NCBI GenBank assembly: GCA_020632915.1
Contig: JACKEP010000007.1
Location: forward strand, 124,001 to 188,000
Length of the DNA: 64,000 nt
Origin: Alphaproteobacteria bacterium
GTDB taxonomy: Bacteria; Myxococcota_A; UBA796; GCA-2862545
Direction: 5' to 3'
Shown here: in pieces, positions 8,961-17,541 of the stretch
How positions within the stretch are numbered: the stretch's first letter is position 1
Layout: the number at the start of each line of letters is the position of its first letter
Translations under genes and position numbers: made by a program
Notes under the pieces: model-generated
What the model saw: the letters and a program-made list of their open reading frames with translations, nothing else
Told to the model about the DNA's origin: nothing
Database searches by the model: none

Positions 8961-11195
8961 ATGCCGGAACCAGTCGACCTGCGCGACGCGGTCCCCGACG
9001 ATCCCTGGGTCGGCAGGGCCTGGTGGACCGCACACCGCCAGGATGTGCACACGGCGCTGCTGGACGGTCCGTCGACCGGAGGCGACGCCGTGTGGCTGGC
9101 GCTGCTCGAGGCGGCCGTCACGACCGCCGTCCAGCGAGACGGAGCCTTGCCGGGGGACGTCGCCACCCTCCTCGACGCCCTCGCCCGTCACGGCCCCGGG
9201 GTGGTGGCGCGTGCTGGCGACCGGTCGCGGCAGGCAGGCACGCTGGCCCACCTCGACGGGTGGCTCCGGTCCCGCGCGCGCGGCGACACGACGTCGCCTG
9301 TGGCGCTCGCCGCGCTGGAACGGGCCCTGGCGATCCGGACGGAGGTCCTCGGCGCAGCTCACGTCGACACCCTCAGCACCCGGCACCGGTTCGCCGTCGC
9401 CAAGGTGCTCGCCGCCCACCCGGACGCCCTGTCCACCCTGCACGCCACCCTGGCGGCGATGACCGAGGCCGCCGGGCCCCGCGACGTGCGCACGCTGGAG
9501 GTGCACCACGACCTCGCCTGGGCTTCGGTGGACGCCGGAGACTGCGCGGGCGGCCTCACCGCGGCGGCCCACGTCGACGCCACACTCGGCGCAGACGACG
9601 TGCTGGGCCCGGGCCACGCCGACCTCCGGCTCGTCCGCAACACGATCGCAGACGCTCTGTTCGGCACGGGGCGGACGGCGGAGGCGCGCGCCGCGGTCGC
9701 CGACGTCCACGCCTGGCAGATCACCCACCTGGGTCCTCACCACCCGCACACGATCGCGACCGCGCTCCAGCGCGTCCGCCAGGCGACGCGACCCGACGCC
9801 ACCGCCGAGGAGCGCGCGACGGCGCTGACCCTGGCGGCGGACGCCATCGAAGCCCGCGCGGCGGTCCATCGGTATGGCCCGTCCCACCCGCGCACCTTCG
9901 TCGCACGCTCCCACCTGCCCGTCCTGCTCGACGCGATGGGACGCCTGCCCGAGGCCGCCGACATCGCGCGCGCCCTGTCCCGGGACGTCGACGCCGCACT
10001 GGGCGGCGACGACGTGCTGGCCCTGCGTACGGCCATCGGCACCGCCCTGCGCGTGGCGTCCACCGGCGCTCCCGACGACGTCGTGGAGGCGGAGCGCCGC
10101 CTCGCCGAGGTCGCCGCCCGCACGGCCAGAGGGTCCCACGTCGCCACCCACCTCCTGGCCCGGCGCGAGCGCCTGTTCGTGCAGCTTCACCGCGCCATCA
10201 CCTCCCCCCACGCACCCCAGCCCACCGTCGAGGCATGGACGCAGGTGATCGCCGAGCTCGCGGCGCACGACGGTCCCGACGCGCCCTCGGTGGAGGCCTG
10301 CCTGCGCGGTCTGGCCGTGACCCACGCCCGGCTGCGGGGCGAGGTGGACGCCGCCCTCACCGCCTCCCAGGAGGCCACGCGGATCTGCGTCGCCCGCGTC
10401 GGTCCGGACCACCCCGACGCACGCCTGGCCTGGATGCGGCTGGCCGACGACGCCGCAGGACTGGGGCGACCGGAGCTGTCCGCCGACGCGCTCGCCCAGG
10501 CGACGGCCCCCCAGGACCCCACGCTGCGGTGGCCAGGCGACACCGTCGCGTGGCGGACGCGCGGGCTGCAGCTGGAACAGGAGGGACGCCGCGACGAGGC
10601 CGACGCCCACTACGTCGCCGGTCTGGCCCGACCGGGCCCACCCGGGGTGGAGGCGCTGATGGTGCTCGGCCGTTCGCGGCTGGCGCGGCAGCGCGGCGAC
10701 GGCGAGGCTGCGGTGGCGTTCGCCGAGGAGGCCCGCGCCCGCATGGCCCTCGTCCACCCGCCCCACGCCCCCGAAGTGCTGGCGTGCCACGGCGCGCTCG
10801 CGTTCGCCCTGCTCGACGTGCAGCGCCCGCGCGACGCGGAACGGGCCGCACGCGCCGGCCTCGACGCATGGCAAGCAGGCCCCGACACGCCGTGCCTCCC
10901 GCTGGCCGAGCTGCGCACCGCCCTCGGGCACGCGCTGCTGGCCCAGGGCGACGCCCGCCGGGCCGCCGGCGTGCTGTTCGAGGCGGTCCAGACCTGGAAC
11001 CGGATCGCGCCCATGGAACCGGGCCGAAGCGCGGGCGCCCGCACGCTGCTCGCCCAGGCGCGCCAGCGCCTCGAACCGAGCCCACCCGAACCGCCAGCCG
11101 CCGGCGCGAGACGTCGCCCGGGCCCATGGCTGCTCGTGCTGCTGGTCGGTCTTGGGTTCGCGGCGGCGGGCGTGGCCGCGCGCATGCTCTGGTAG
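8961..11195 (+). CDS. TPR-repeat protein with C-terminal membrane anchor
   Basis: 744 residues. ATG 8961 has GGGGAG 5 nt upstream and a TACCGT -10-like hexamer at 8938-8943; no N-terminal signal is seen. The body is almost entirely alpha-helical tetratricopeptide-type repeats of the long kinesin-light-chain style, with recurring A-L-A-I-R-x-x-V-L-G-x-x-H-x-x-T-L and HPHT/HPRTF elements, as found in the C-terminal part of many myxobacterial Ser/Thr kinases; no kinase domain is present here. The last about 24 residues (WLLVLLVGLGFAAAGVAA) form a single hydrophobic segment, so the protein is probably tail-anchored with the TPRs facing the cytoplasm. It is convergent with the protease gene, the two stops flanking a perfect palindrome. 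Partner proteins are unknown. Confidence 0.82.
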   Translation: MPEPVDLRDAVPDDPWVGRAWWTAHRQDVHTALLDGPSTGGDAVWLALLEAAVTTAVQRDGALPGDVATLLDALARHGPGVVARAGDRSRQAGTLAHLDGWLRSRARGDTTSPVALAALERALAIRTEVLGAAHVDTLSTRHRFAVAKVLAAHPDALSTLHATLAAMTEAAGPRDVRTLEVHHDLAWASVDAGDCAGGLTAAAHVDATLGADDVLGPGHADLRLVRNTIADALFGTGRTAEARAAVADVHAWQITHLGPHHPHTIATALQRVRQATRPDATAEERATALTLAADAIEARAAVHRYGPSHPRTFVARSHLPVLLDAMGRLPEAADIARALSRDVDAALGGDDVLALRTAIGTALRVASTGAPDDVVEAERRLAEVAARTARGSHVATHLLARRERLFVQLHRAITSPHAPQPTVEAWTQVIAELAAHDGPDAPSVEACLRGLAVTHARLRGEVDAALTASQEATRICVARVGPDHPDARLAWMRLADDAAGLGRPELSADALAQATAPQDPTLRWPGDTVAWRTRGLQLEQEGRRDEADAHYVAGLARPGPPGVEALMVLGRSRLARQRGDGEAAVAFAEEARARMALVHPPHAPEVLACHGALAFALLDVQRPRDAERAARAGLDAWQAGPDTPCLPLAELRTALGHALLAQGDARRAAGVLFEAVQTWNRIAPMEPGRSAGARTLLAQARQRLEPSPPEPPAAGARRRPGPWLLVLLVGLGFAAAGVAARMLW

Positions 11196-11210
11196 ACCTG
11201 CGCGCAGGTC
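11195..11210. terminator. Perfect 16-bp palindrome between convergent stops
   Basis: GACCTGCG/CGCAGGTC is a perfect palindrome spanning the TAG of the plus-strand TPR gene and reaching the TGA of the minus-strand protease gene. As RNA it could form a 6-bp stem with a CGCG loop on either strand. No T-tract follows, so it may act as a simple bidirectional 3'-end hairpin. Confidence 0.45.
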
Positions 11211-12441
11211 AGGGCGCGGCGACGGTCCATGTGAGCCCGAGGGCGGCCAGGGCGTCGGCCGTGGGGATGCCGAAGCCGAGCCCCTCGGCGCCGCCGCCGA
11301 TCACCTTGGCGCTCACGACGCCGAGCCACGCACCCGCGGCGTCGACCAGCGGGCCGCCGCTGTTGCCCCGGTTGAACGAGGCGTCGGTCTGGAGCACCGA
11401 CAGGCCCTCGACCTGCCGCAGCCCGCTGACGATGCCGCGGCTGATCGAGAAGGCGAGCGACTCCCCGAGCGGCGTGCCCACGGCGTAGAGGTCTTCCCCG
11501 ATCACCGGGCCCGTGGCACGGGGGGCGACACACGCGCCTCCGTCGGCCGGGAACGACAGCAGCGCGACGTCGGCGCTGCGGGCCTCACGGACCACCTTCG
11601 CGGCCACGGCCTCGCCGCGATCCCGGCGGATGGTGACGATGGATGCGCCCGCCACCACATGGCGCGCCGTGACGACGTAGCCGTCCGGTGAGACGACCAC
11701 GCCCGCCCCCACCCGATCGCCCGCGCGCACGACGACCGTGCTCGCCACGACGCCCGGAAGGTCGGCGACGGGGTTCGCGCAGGCGGCGACCGCCATGGGC
11801 GACTCAGCGCCGGGCGCCGCGCTGCGGTGCTCCCGGGCCGATGTCACCGCCATGCGCATCGCCGCCGAGTCGGCAGCCTGCTCCACCGCCTGCGCCACTG
11901 CCGCCAGCGCCACGCCCTCGAGGGTGTCGTCGGGGGGTAGCGCTGCGGCCGTGCCCAGGCCCCCACCCCGCCCCAGCTCGTCGCCGAAGGCGTCGGTGGC
12001 CACCCAGTCCAGCGCCACCCGCCCGGCGAGCGCCACCGGGGACTCGAGCGCGACGACCTCGCGGACGCGGAGTGCCACGTGCAGCTCCGGCAACGCCTGG
12101 CCGTCGCCGCCGTAGTGCGCCGTGAGGGAGGCCACCAGCAGGCCCTCGATCGCGGCGGTGTCGAGCGTGAAGCCCTCGCCCATCCGCACGAGACTCTCGG
12201 CCTTGTTGTACGGCACGTCCCCCCGGATCCAGCGGCGGAACACGATGTCGTCAGCGTTCCAGACCTTGAACCGGGCGCCGACGACGCCGCCGGCCTCGGG
12301 GGTGGTCACCGTCACCTCCACCCGCGATGCCGCGGGGGCCTGCGCCGCCGCCGTCTCGACCGCGTCTGGCGGCGCCGCCCACGCAGCGCCTCCGTCGACC
12401 ACCAGCCACGCCGTCGCCACCCGAACCCACCACGTCGCCAT
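11209..12441 (-). CDS. Exported trypsin-like serine protease (S1C/HtrA-type catalytic domain)
   Basis: 410 residues from ATG 12441 (an in-frame GTG lies at 12453). The N terminus (MATWWVRVATAWLVVDGGAAWA) is a signal peptide. Residues about 40-200 are an unrecognised domain containing the VWNADDIVFRRWIRGD segment. Residues about 235-405 form a trypsin-2/HtrA-like domain with the full triad: His261 in TARHVVAG, Asp291 in SADVALL and Ser361 in RGNSGGPLV. No PDZ domain follows, unlike DegP, so it is a short protease with its own N-terminal region. It probably acts in the periplasm on misfolded or specific envelope proteins; the target is not indicated. It is divergent from the small gene at 12527. 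Confidence 0.85.
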   Translation of the reverse strand: MATWWVRVATAWLVVDGGAAWAAPPDAVETAAAQAPAASRVEVTVTTPEAGGVVGARFKVWNADDIVFRRWIRGDVPYNKAESLVRMGEGFTLDTAAIEGLLVASLTAHYGGDGQALPELHVALRVREVVALESPVALAGRVALDWVATDAFGDELGRGGGLGTAAALPPDDTLEGVALAAVAQAVEQAADSAAMRMAVTSAREHRSAAPGAESPMAVAACANPVADLPGVVASTVVVRAGDRVGAGVVVSPDGYVVTARHVVAGASIVTIRRDRGEAVAAKVVREARSADVALLSFPADGGACVAPRATGPVIGEDLYAVGTPLGESLAFSISRGIVSGLRQVEGLSVLQTDASFNRGNSGGPLVDAAGAWLGVVSAKVIGGGAEGLGFGIPTADALAALGLTWTVAAP

Positions 12442-12526
12442 CGTGTCCCCCACGCCAGCCGCCGAGCTTGACCCACAACTTCAGGCCGAGCAAGCCGATT
12501 GCGGACGACGGTCCCCGGAGTCGGTC

Positions 12527-12883
12527 ATGAACCAGGCGCGCACGGTTCCCAGTCACGTCCTCGTCCTGCACCTGGTCGGTCCGGCCAAGGCGCAGGCCCA
12601 GCTCAAGACGTCGGCGCTGTTCAAGGCGTTCACGCGCGCGCTCGACGGCGCGACGCCGTCGCTGTGCTGCACGGCGCCGTGGGAGGACGGGGTGGACGTC
12701 GTCTTCGACGTCCACGGGCTGTCGCTGCTGCACCTGCGGGAGGCCTGGGCCAAGGGGCTGCTCGGCAGCCACCAGGGGCTGCGGGCGGTGCGCCTGGACG
12801 TGCTCGACGGCACCGGCGGCCGCGTGAGCCAGCGTCGCGACCTCGACGACCTGCGCACCATCGTGACGTTGCGACGGGACTGA
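12527..12883 (+). CDS. Conserved-looking hypothetical protein, 118 aa
   Basis: ATG 12527 has GGAG six nt upstream. The product is 118 residues, soluble-looking, without signal peptide or membrane segment. It starts with a hydrophobic strand-like segment (SHVLVLHLVGPA), has a Cys pair (SLCCTAPWEDG) and ends in RDLDDLRTIVTLRRD. No family is recognised. A longer open frame upstream overlaps the divergent protease gene and is rejected. It lies 55 bp before the sterol-desaturase-family gene on the same strand and may be cotranscribed with it. Confidence 0.6.
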   Translation: MNQARTVPSHVLVLHLVGPAKAQAQLKTSALFKAFTRALDGATPSLCCTAPWEDGVDVVFDVHGLSLLHLREAWAKGLLGSHQGLRAVRLDVLDGTGGRVSQRRDLDDLRTIVTLRRD

Positions 12884-12938
12884 TCCCGCGCTCCCAACAT
12901 CCCGGTCCCCGCTGCGTTGACGGTGGCGGGAGGTGGGG

Positions 12939-13715
12939 ATGCTGCAGCCCGTGGTCGCCCTCGTGGTGTTGGCCGTCCTCTTCGCCGCGGTGGAGCGGCT
13001 GGCACCGAGCCTCGGCCACCGCCGTCGCTGGCGGGACCGCCGCACGGACGTCGCGTGGTTCCTCACCGGACCGCTCGTGCGGGCGGTCGCCCGGGGCGCC
13101 ACGCTCGTCGTCCTCGTGGCGGTGGCCCTGGCGCTCGGCTGGCGGCTCGAACCCGAGACCGTCGGCTTCGGTCCCCTCGGTGCGCAGCCTCGGTGGGCGC
13201 AGGCGCTCCAGATCGTCGTGCTGTCGGACCTGCTCGGGTACGCCCTGCACCGGGCGTTCCACAGCGTGCCCTGGCTCTGGCGCATCCACGCGGTCCACCA
13301 CAGCAGCACCCACCTGGACTGGCTGGCCGCGGCGCGCGTGCATCCGCTGAACACGGTGCTCGCCACGCCCGCGCGCACCGTGCCCCTGGTGCTGCTCGGG
13401 TACGACCCCACGAGCGTCGCCGCCGCGATCCCCCTGCTCACGCTGTACGCGATCTTCCTGCACAGCGACGTGCGGTGGCGCTTCGGCGCGCTCGGCGCCG
13501 TGCTCGCCACGCCGGCCTTCCACCGGTGGCACCACGCCGTGGGGACGCGGGCGAACTACGGCGGCCTGCTGACGGTGTGGGATCGCCTGTTCGGAACGCA
13601 CTTTCTCCCCGAGGAGGACCCCAGGGTGTTCGGGGTCGACGACGGGCCGGTGCCGGACGGCTTCGCCGCACAGCTCTTCCACCCGTGGCGCGCAGCGACC
13701 GACGCCCGCGGTTGA
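12939..13715 (+). CDS. Sterol desaturase / fatty acid hydroxylase family membrane protein
   Basis: 258 residues; ATG 12939 follows GGGAGG with 5-nt spacing. Several hydrophobic segments surround the di-iron histidine clusters of the family: HRAFH (about 104-108), HAVHHSSTHLDW (about 117-128) and FHRWHH (about 194-199), plus an HSDVRWRFG segment. These His residues bind the two irons in ERG3/CarF-like and alkylglycerol-monooxygenase-like enzymes, which insert oxygen into lipid substrates in the membrane. The exact lipid is unknown. A second family member lies at 56137-57057 with the same GGLLTVWDRLFGT/GGILIVWDRLFGT signature near the C terminus. Confidence 0.88.
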   Translation: MLQPVVALVVLAVLFAAVERLAPSLGHRRRWRDRRTDVAWFLTGPLVRAVARGATLVVLVAVALALGWRLEPETVGFGPLGAQPRWAQALQIVVLSDLLGYALHRAFHSVPWLWRIHAVHHSSTHLDWLAAARVHPLNTVLATPARTVPLVLLGYDPTSVAAAIPLLTLYAIFLHSDVRWRFGALGAVLATPAFHRWHHAVGTRANYGGLLTVWDRLFGTHFLPEEDPRVFGVDDGPVPDGFAAQLFHPWRAATDARG

Positions 13716-13818
13716 CGGCGTCCATCGCCATCCCCCGCGCGGCGCCGCCCCGGGGGCGCGACGATACCGACCCCGCCGATGCTTGCGGCGTCCACGCGCC
13801 CATGCGACAACGGGCGGC

Positions 13819-14850
13819 ATGGACGCTGACCTCGACTACCAGGCCATGGCCCAGGAGCTGCTCCGCGCGCTGCGCGGCGACCGCTCCACCAAGGCGCTGT
13901 CCGAGCAGCTCGGCTTCCAGACCAACGTGGTCTACCGGTGGGAGACCGGCGCGCGGCGCATCCCGGCCCACGTGGTGTTCGCCCTCGCCCACGACGCCGG
14001 TGTGGACGTGGTCGCCGCCGTCCGCACGCTCATCGACGCGGTGGTGCCGAAGCTGGAGGACGTCGACCCGGGGCTGCCGATGTTCGCCACCATGGTGCTG
14101 CAGGAGGTGCACGCCCACCGCCTCCCCTACCGCGACGACGAGGGCACGGGGTTGTCGCGCTTCGCGCTGCGCCGGCTGCTGATCGGCGAGGCCACCCTGT
14201 CGATGGCCGACCTGCTGATGCTCGCCGAGCACTACCGCGAGCGCGCGCTGGTCTTCCTGCACGCGTTCACCGATCCGTCCGAGCTGCCGTCGGCGGCGGA
14301 CGCGTGGCGGGCGATCGAGCGTGCCCAAGCGATCCGCGGCGCCTGTCCGTGGGTGCCGGAGCTGCTCGCGGTGCTCCGGGTGCCCGCCTACACGGCGCGT
14401 CCGGCCCACGACGCCACCTGGCTGGCCACCAGCCTCGGCGTGTCGCGCAAGCAGGTCGACGACGTGGTGGCGAGCCTGCTCGACGCCGGCTTCCTGACCC
14501 GCACGCCGGTGCGGGCCGACGGCACCGGCGGCCACTACCGCTCCGCCCGTGAGTTCCGCGCCCCCGAGCCCATCACGCGCAAGGAGGCCATCGCCCACTC
14601 CCAGCGGCGGGCCACGCAGCTGCTCCACGGCTTCCCCGAGGAACGCAGCAAGATGTACTCCTACCTGGCGTTCACCAGCCAGGCGGCGCTCGAGCGGGTG
14701 TGGGCCCACCTGGAGAAGGCGCTGTCGGAGACCACCGGCCTCTACGATCCGGCCGAGGAGGCCGACCGCGCCTACTACGCGATGGTCGGCTTCGCGCCGC
14801 TCGACGGGCTGCCGCTCGACGGCCGCTTCCCCGACGACGACGGCACCTGA
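13819..14850 (+). CDS. HTH protein with TIGR02147/DUF4423-like C-terminal region
   Basis: 343 residues from ATG 13819; no strong Shine-Dalgarno is seen, so the start is moderately certain. Residues about 20-60 (STKALSEQLGFQTNVVYRWE) are a helix-turn-helix of the XRE type. From about 150 on the protein resembles the TIGR02147/DUF4423 family: a winged-helix-like segment (ATWLATSLGVSRKQVDDVVASL), a basic linker and a C-terminal PEERSKMYSYLAFTSQAALERVW-type region. That family occurs mainly in Bdellovibrio, Fibrobacter and relatives. A DNA-binding regulator is inferred; no target is evident. It is convergent with the propeller/phosphoesterase gene, 9 bp between stops. Confidence 0.72.
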   Translation: MDADLDYQAMAQELLRALRGDRSTKALSEQLGFQTNVVYRWETGARRIPAHVVFALAHDAGVDVVAAVRTLIDAVVPKLEDVDPGLPMFATMVLQEVHAHRLPYRDDEGTGLSRFALRRLLIGEATLSMADLLMLAEHYRERALVFLHAFTDPSELPSAADAWRAIERAQAIRGACPWVPELLAVLRVPAYTARPAHDATWLATSLGVSRKQVDDVVASLLDAGFLTRTPVRADGTGGHYRSAREFRAPEPITRKEAIAHSQRRATQLLHGFPEERSKMYSYLAFTSQAALERVWAHLEKALSETTGLYDPAEEADRAYYAMVGFAPLDGLPLDGRFPDDDGT

Positions 14851-14859
14851 CGGCGCGAC

Positions 14860-17451
14860 TCAGTCGTCGTCGTCGTCATCGTCGTCGTGCGCGCGACGGA
14901 CGGTGGGGACGAGGGGCTGGCCGGGACGCACGGGCACGGGCAGCTGTTGCGCCGTGAGCCACGCCGCGTACTGCGCCCACGCCGCGTCGAACGCCTCCCC
15001 GTCCTCCAGGGCTTCCTCCTCCAGCGCGTCCCACAGCGCGGGATCGTCCTTGAGGGCGGCGAGCTGGTGTTCAGCCTCCGAACGGCTCATCCGCCCCATC
15101 TGCCACTGGCGGTAGGCGTCGAGCAGCGGACCGAGCGCCGGGTTGCGGTCGGGGCCGCTGAAGTCCATCGTCGCCGACCAGTCCGCGGCGAAGCTGGTGT
15201 CGCCGTTGACGGCACGCGGGATGTTGCGGGGCAGCGCCGTGTAGGGCGTGGTGTCGGGCTCGGTGGTGAACAGGTCCCACATCGGCGCCGCGCCGCCGTC
15301 GGGCCGGCCGAGCGGGGGCAGGCCGAGGATGCGCTCGACGGTGGCGAACACCGACGCGAACGACGCCTGCACGTGGCTGACGTAGCCGCGCTTGACCCAC
15401 GGGCTGATGGCGAGGAACACCGACCGGTGGGCGTCGACGTGGTCGCCGCAGCCCTGGGGATCGTCTTCGAGGACGATCACCAGCGTGTGCTCCCAGACCG
15501 GCATCTGCGACAGCCCCTCGACCAGCACGCCGACCGCGAAGTCGTTGTCGGCCACCATCGACTCGGGGGTCTGGCTGCCGCGCGCCGTACCGTTGGTGTG
15601 GTCGTTGGGGAACAGCAGGTAGGTGAACTGGGGCATCCCCTCGTTCGCCCACCGGTCGAGCAGGTAGCGGGCGCGCGCCTCGTCCTCGACCGACGTGTTG
15701 TAGAAGGCCCCGCCCGGGTAGGTCGCGTCGGTGCGGGTGATCGCCGTGCCGCGCCCGAGCGGGCTCTCGGCGAACATGCCCACGATCTCGCCGTGCACGC
15801 GGAAGTCGATGTCGTGGTCGAGCAGGTGGGTGAACAGGTTGCCCACCAGCGGGACGGACCCGGTCTCCAGCGGGAACGACAGCCACGCGCCGGACTGGGA
15901 CTGCTCCAGGTAGGCGCGCTCGGCGTACTCGGTGAGCGTGCCCGTGGTGAGCCAGGTGTGGCCCGTGTCGGACTCCGGCGCGAGCACGTAGAAGTTGTCG
16001 CTCGCGGCGAAGGTGGTGGCGAGGGCGTGGAGGTTGGGGGTGATCTCGCGGCCCCAGCGGACGTACTCGGGGTCGGCCTCGAAGTCGCCCTCGAGGTCGC
16101 CGAGCACGCAGTCGAAGGTCTTGTTCTCCTTGACCACCAGCACGACGTGCTCGATGGGCGTGGGCTCACCGGGCGTGTCGGGCACGGGGAACGTGCCGTC
16201 GCAGGTGAACGGGAACCGGTCGAGCGGACGACGGAACGCCGCCTCGGCCTGGGTGGTGGCCGCGAGCAGGTCGAGGCCGACGAGGTCCACCTTGGACGCC
16301 GAGCCCGTCATCAGGTCCTTGGCGCCGTTGCCAGGGCCGGCGCCGCTGCCCTTGCCCTCGGTGACGAGCAGGGTGGCGCCGTCGGGCGTGAGCGCCATGT
16401 CGGTGGGCATCACCCCGGTGGGGATCTGGCCGACGAGCTCGTACGTGTCCGCGTCGAGCACCGCGATCGCGTTGTCGGCCCCACGGGTGACGTAGACGCG
16501 GTCGCGATCGGCATCGACCAGCACGCCGTTGGGGTTGGAGTTGGCGAGGCGGTCGCCTGCGTCGTCGGCCACCTCGGTGCCCGCGATGGGGTGGCGGCCG
16601 GTGACCGTGTGGGAGGCCACGTCGATGACGGCGAGGTCGCTCGCGTTCGCCACCGCGGCGAGCACGGACGCCCCGTCGGCGCTGCGGGCCATGGCCATCG
16701 GCGCGAACGGCAGATCGATGCGGTCGGACACGGTGAAGGTGTCGACGTCGATCACCACGATCTCCTCCCCCGCGATCTCGCCGGCCCACAGCTCGCCACG
16801 GTCGGGCAGGTAGAGCAGCGCGTACGGCGGGATGTCGACGTCGACGGTGCGGACGACGGCGTCGGTGGCGAGGTCGACCTCGACGACCTGCCGCTCGAGC
16901 AGCAGGCCGACGAACAAGCGATCCTCGGCGTCGTCGAGCACGAGCCCGGCGGCATAGCCCCCCACGTCCAGATCGGTGCCGCGGGTCAGGTCGCCCGCGT
17001 CGTCGGCGTCGAAGGCCCACACCGTGTTGCTGGCGCCGCCCGGCACCCACAGCCGGCCTCCGTCGGGCGACAACGCCAGCCCGGGGAACACCCCGCTGCG
17101 GTCGAGGCGGCTGCGCACGGTCCAGGTGTCGACGTCGACCACGAACACGGCGCGGTCGTCGCTCGCCGAGGACGCCACGTAGGCGACCCCTCCCGAAGGT
17201 GCGACCGCGATGCGGGCGGGGAAGCCCTCGATGCGCAGCACGTCGCCCGCGGGGGTGGCCTCCCGGCCGTCGAGCGACAGGAACGTGCCGTCGCCCTGCC
17301 AGCCCGGGTAGCGCTGCAGGGCCTCCGGCGGGTCGGCGACGCACACGGCGGGCGTGCTGTCGGTGTCGGTGTCGTCGACGTCGTCGGTGGGCTCGGGACA
17401 GGCCGAGAGCGTCACCGCCAGGGGCACGAGGACGCGGCATGCACGGTTCAT
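14860..17451 (-). CDS. Lipoprotein: YncE-like beta-propeller fused to phosphoesterase domain
   Basis: 863 residues; ATG 17451 is preceded by GAGGTGAG. A lipoprotein signal ends in LSAC and is followed at once by an acidic D/T linker. Residues about 45-420 contain repeated YVTN/YncE beta-propeller blades (for example YVTRGADNAIAVLDADTY and MALTPDGATLLVTEG). Residues about 430-760 resemble the phosphoesterase (PF04185, phospholipase C/acid phosphatase) domain: EHVVLVVKENKTFDCVLGD, then SDTGHTWLTTG and VIVLEDDPQGCGDHVDAHRS with likely metal ligands. This two-domain architecture is known as a bifunctional YncE/alkaline phosphatase-family protein; substrate unknown. The last eight residues are all Asp, from a GTC/GAC trinucleotide run (14863-14886). 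A possible -10 box is shared with the RND operon promoter. Confidence 0.88.
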   Translation of the reverse strand: MNRACRVLVPLAVTLSACPEPTDDVDDTDTDSTPAVCVADPPEALQRYPGWQGDGTFLSLDGREATPAGDVLRIEGFPARIAVAPSGGVAYVASSASDDRAVFVVDVDTWTVRSRLDRSGVFPGLALSPDGGRLWVPGGASNTVWAFDADDAGDLTRGTDLDVGGYAAGLVLDDAEDRLFVGLLLERQVVEVDLATDAVVRTVDVDIPPYALLYLPDRGELWAGEIAGEEIVVIDVDTFTVSDRIDLPFAPMAMARSADGASVLAAVANASDLAVIDVASHTVTGRHPIAGTEVADDAGDRLANSNPNGVLVDADRDRVYVTRGADNAIAVLDADTYELVGQIPTGVMPTDMALTPDGATLLVTEGKGSGAGPGNGAKDLMTGSASKVDLVGLDLLAATTQAEAAFRRPLDRFPFTCDGTFPVPDTPGEPTPIEHVVLVVKENKTFDCVLGDLEGDFEADPEYVRWGREITPNLHALATTFAASDNFYVLAPESDTGHTWLTTGTLTEYAERAYLEQSQSGAWLSFPLETGSVPLVGNLFTHLLDHDIDFRVHGEIVGMFAESPLGRGTAITRTDATYPGGAFYNTSVEDEARARYLLDRWANEGMPQFTYLLFPNDHTNGTARGSQTPESMVADNDFAVGVLVEGLSQMPVWEHTLVIVLEDDPQGCGDHVDAHRSVFLAISPWVKRGYVSHVQASFASVFATVERILGLPPLGRPDGGAAPMWDLFTTEPDTTPYTALPRNIPRAVNGDTSFAADWSATMDFSGPDRNPALGPLLDAYRQWQMGRMSRSEAEHQLAALKDDPALWDALEEEALEDGEAFDAAWAQYAAWLTAQQLPVPVRPGQPLVPTVRRAHDDDDDDDD

Positions 17452-17467
17452 CGTCTCACCTCAGCGA

Positions 17468-17481
17468 GCGCAGGGTAACGC
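17468..17481 (-). promoter_or_regulatory. Candidate promoter element shared with the RND operon
   Basis: The 14-mer GCGTTACCCTGCGC on the minus strand contains a TAnnnT -10-like hexamer (TACCCT) ending 20 nt before the ATG at 17451. The identical 14-mer occurs on the plus strand 20 nt upstream of the RND adaptor start. Shared sequence plus matching position suggests a promoter or regulator site. Confidence 0.4.
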
Positions 17482-17541
17482 CACGGGGTGCCGATCTGCG
17501 TCAGGACGGCGTGCACGATCCGCGGGCCACGGCCCCGACGG

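Noticed and set aside
12481..12495. TCAGG and CAAGC upstream of the 118-residue gene
   Set aside because: The period is 10 rather than 11 bp, TGCG is missing and no TAC box follows at the right distance.
14887..17478. Plus-strand open frame as long as the propeller/phosphoesterase gene it faces
   Set aside because: Exact antisense mirror caused by codon bias. The minus strand has the signal peptide, ribosome site and two recognisable domains.
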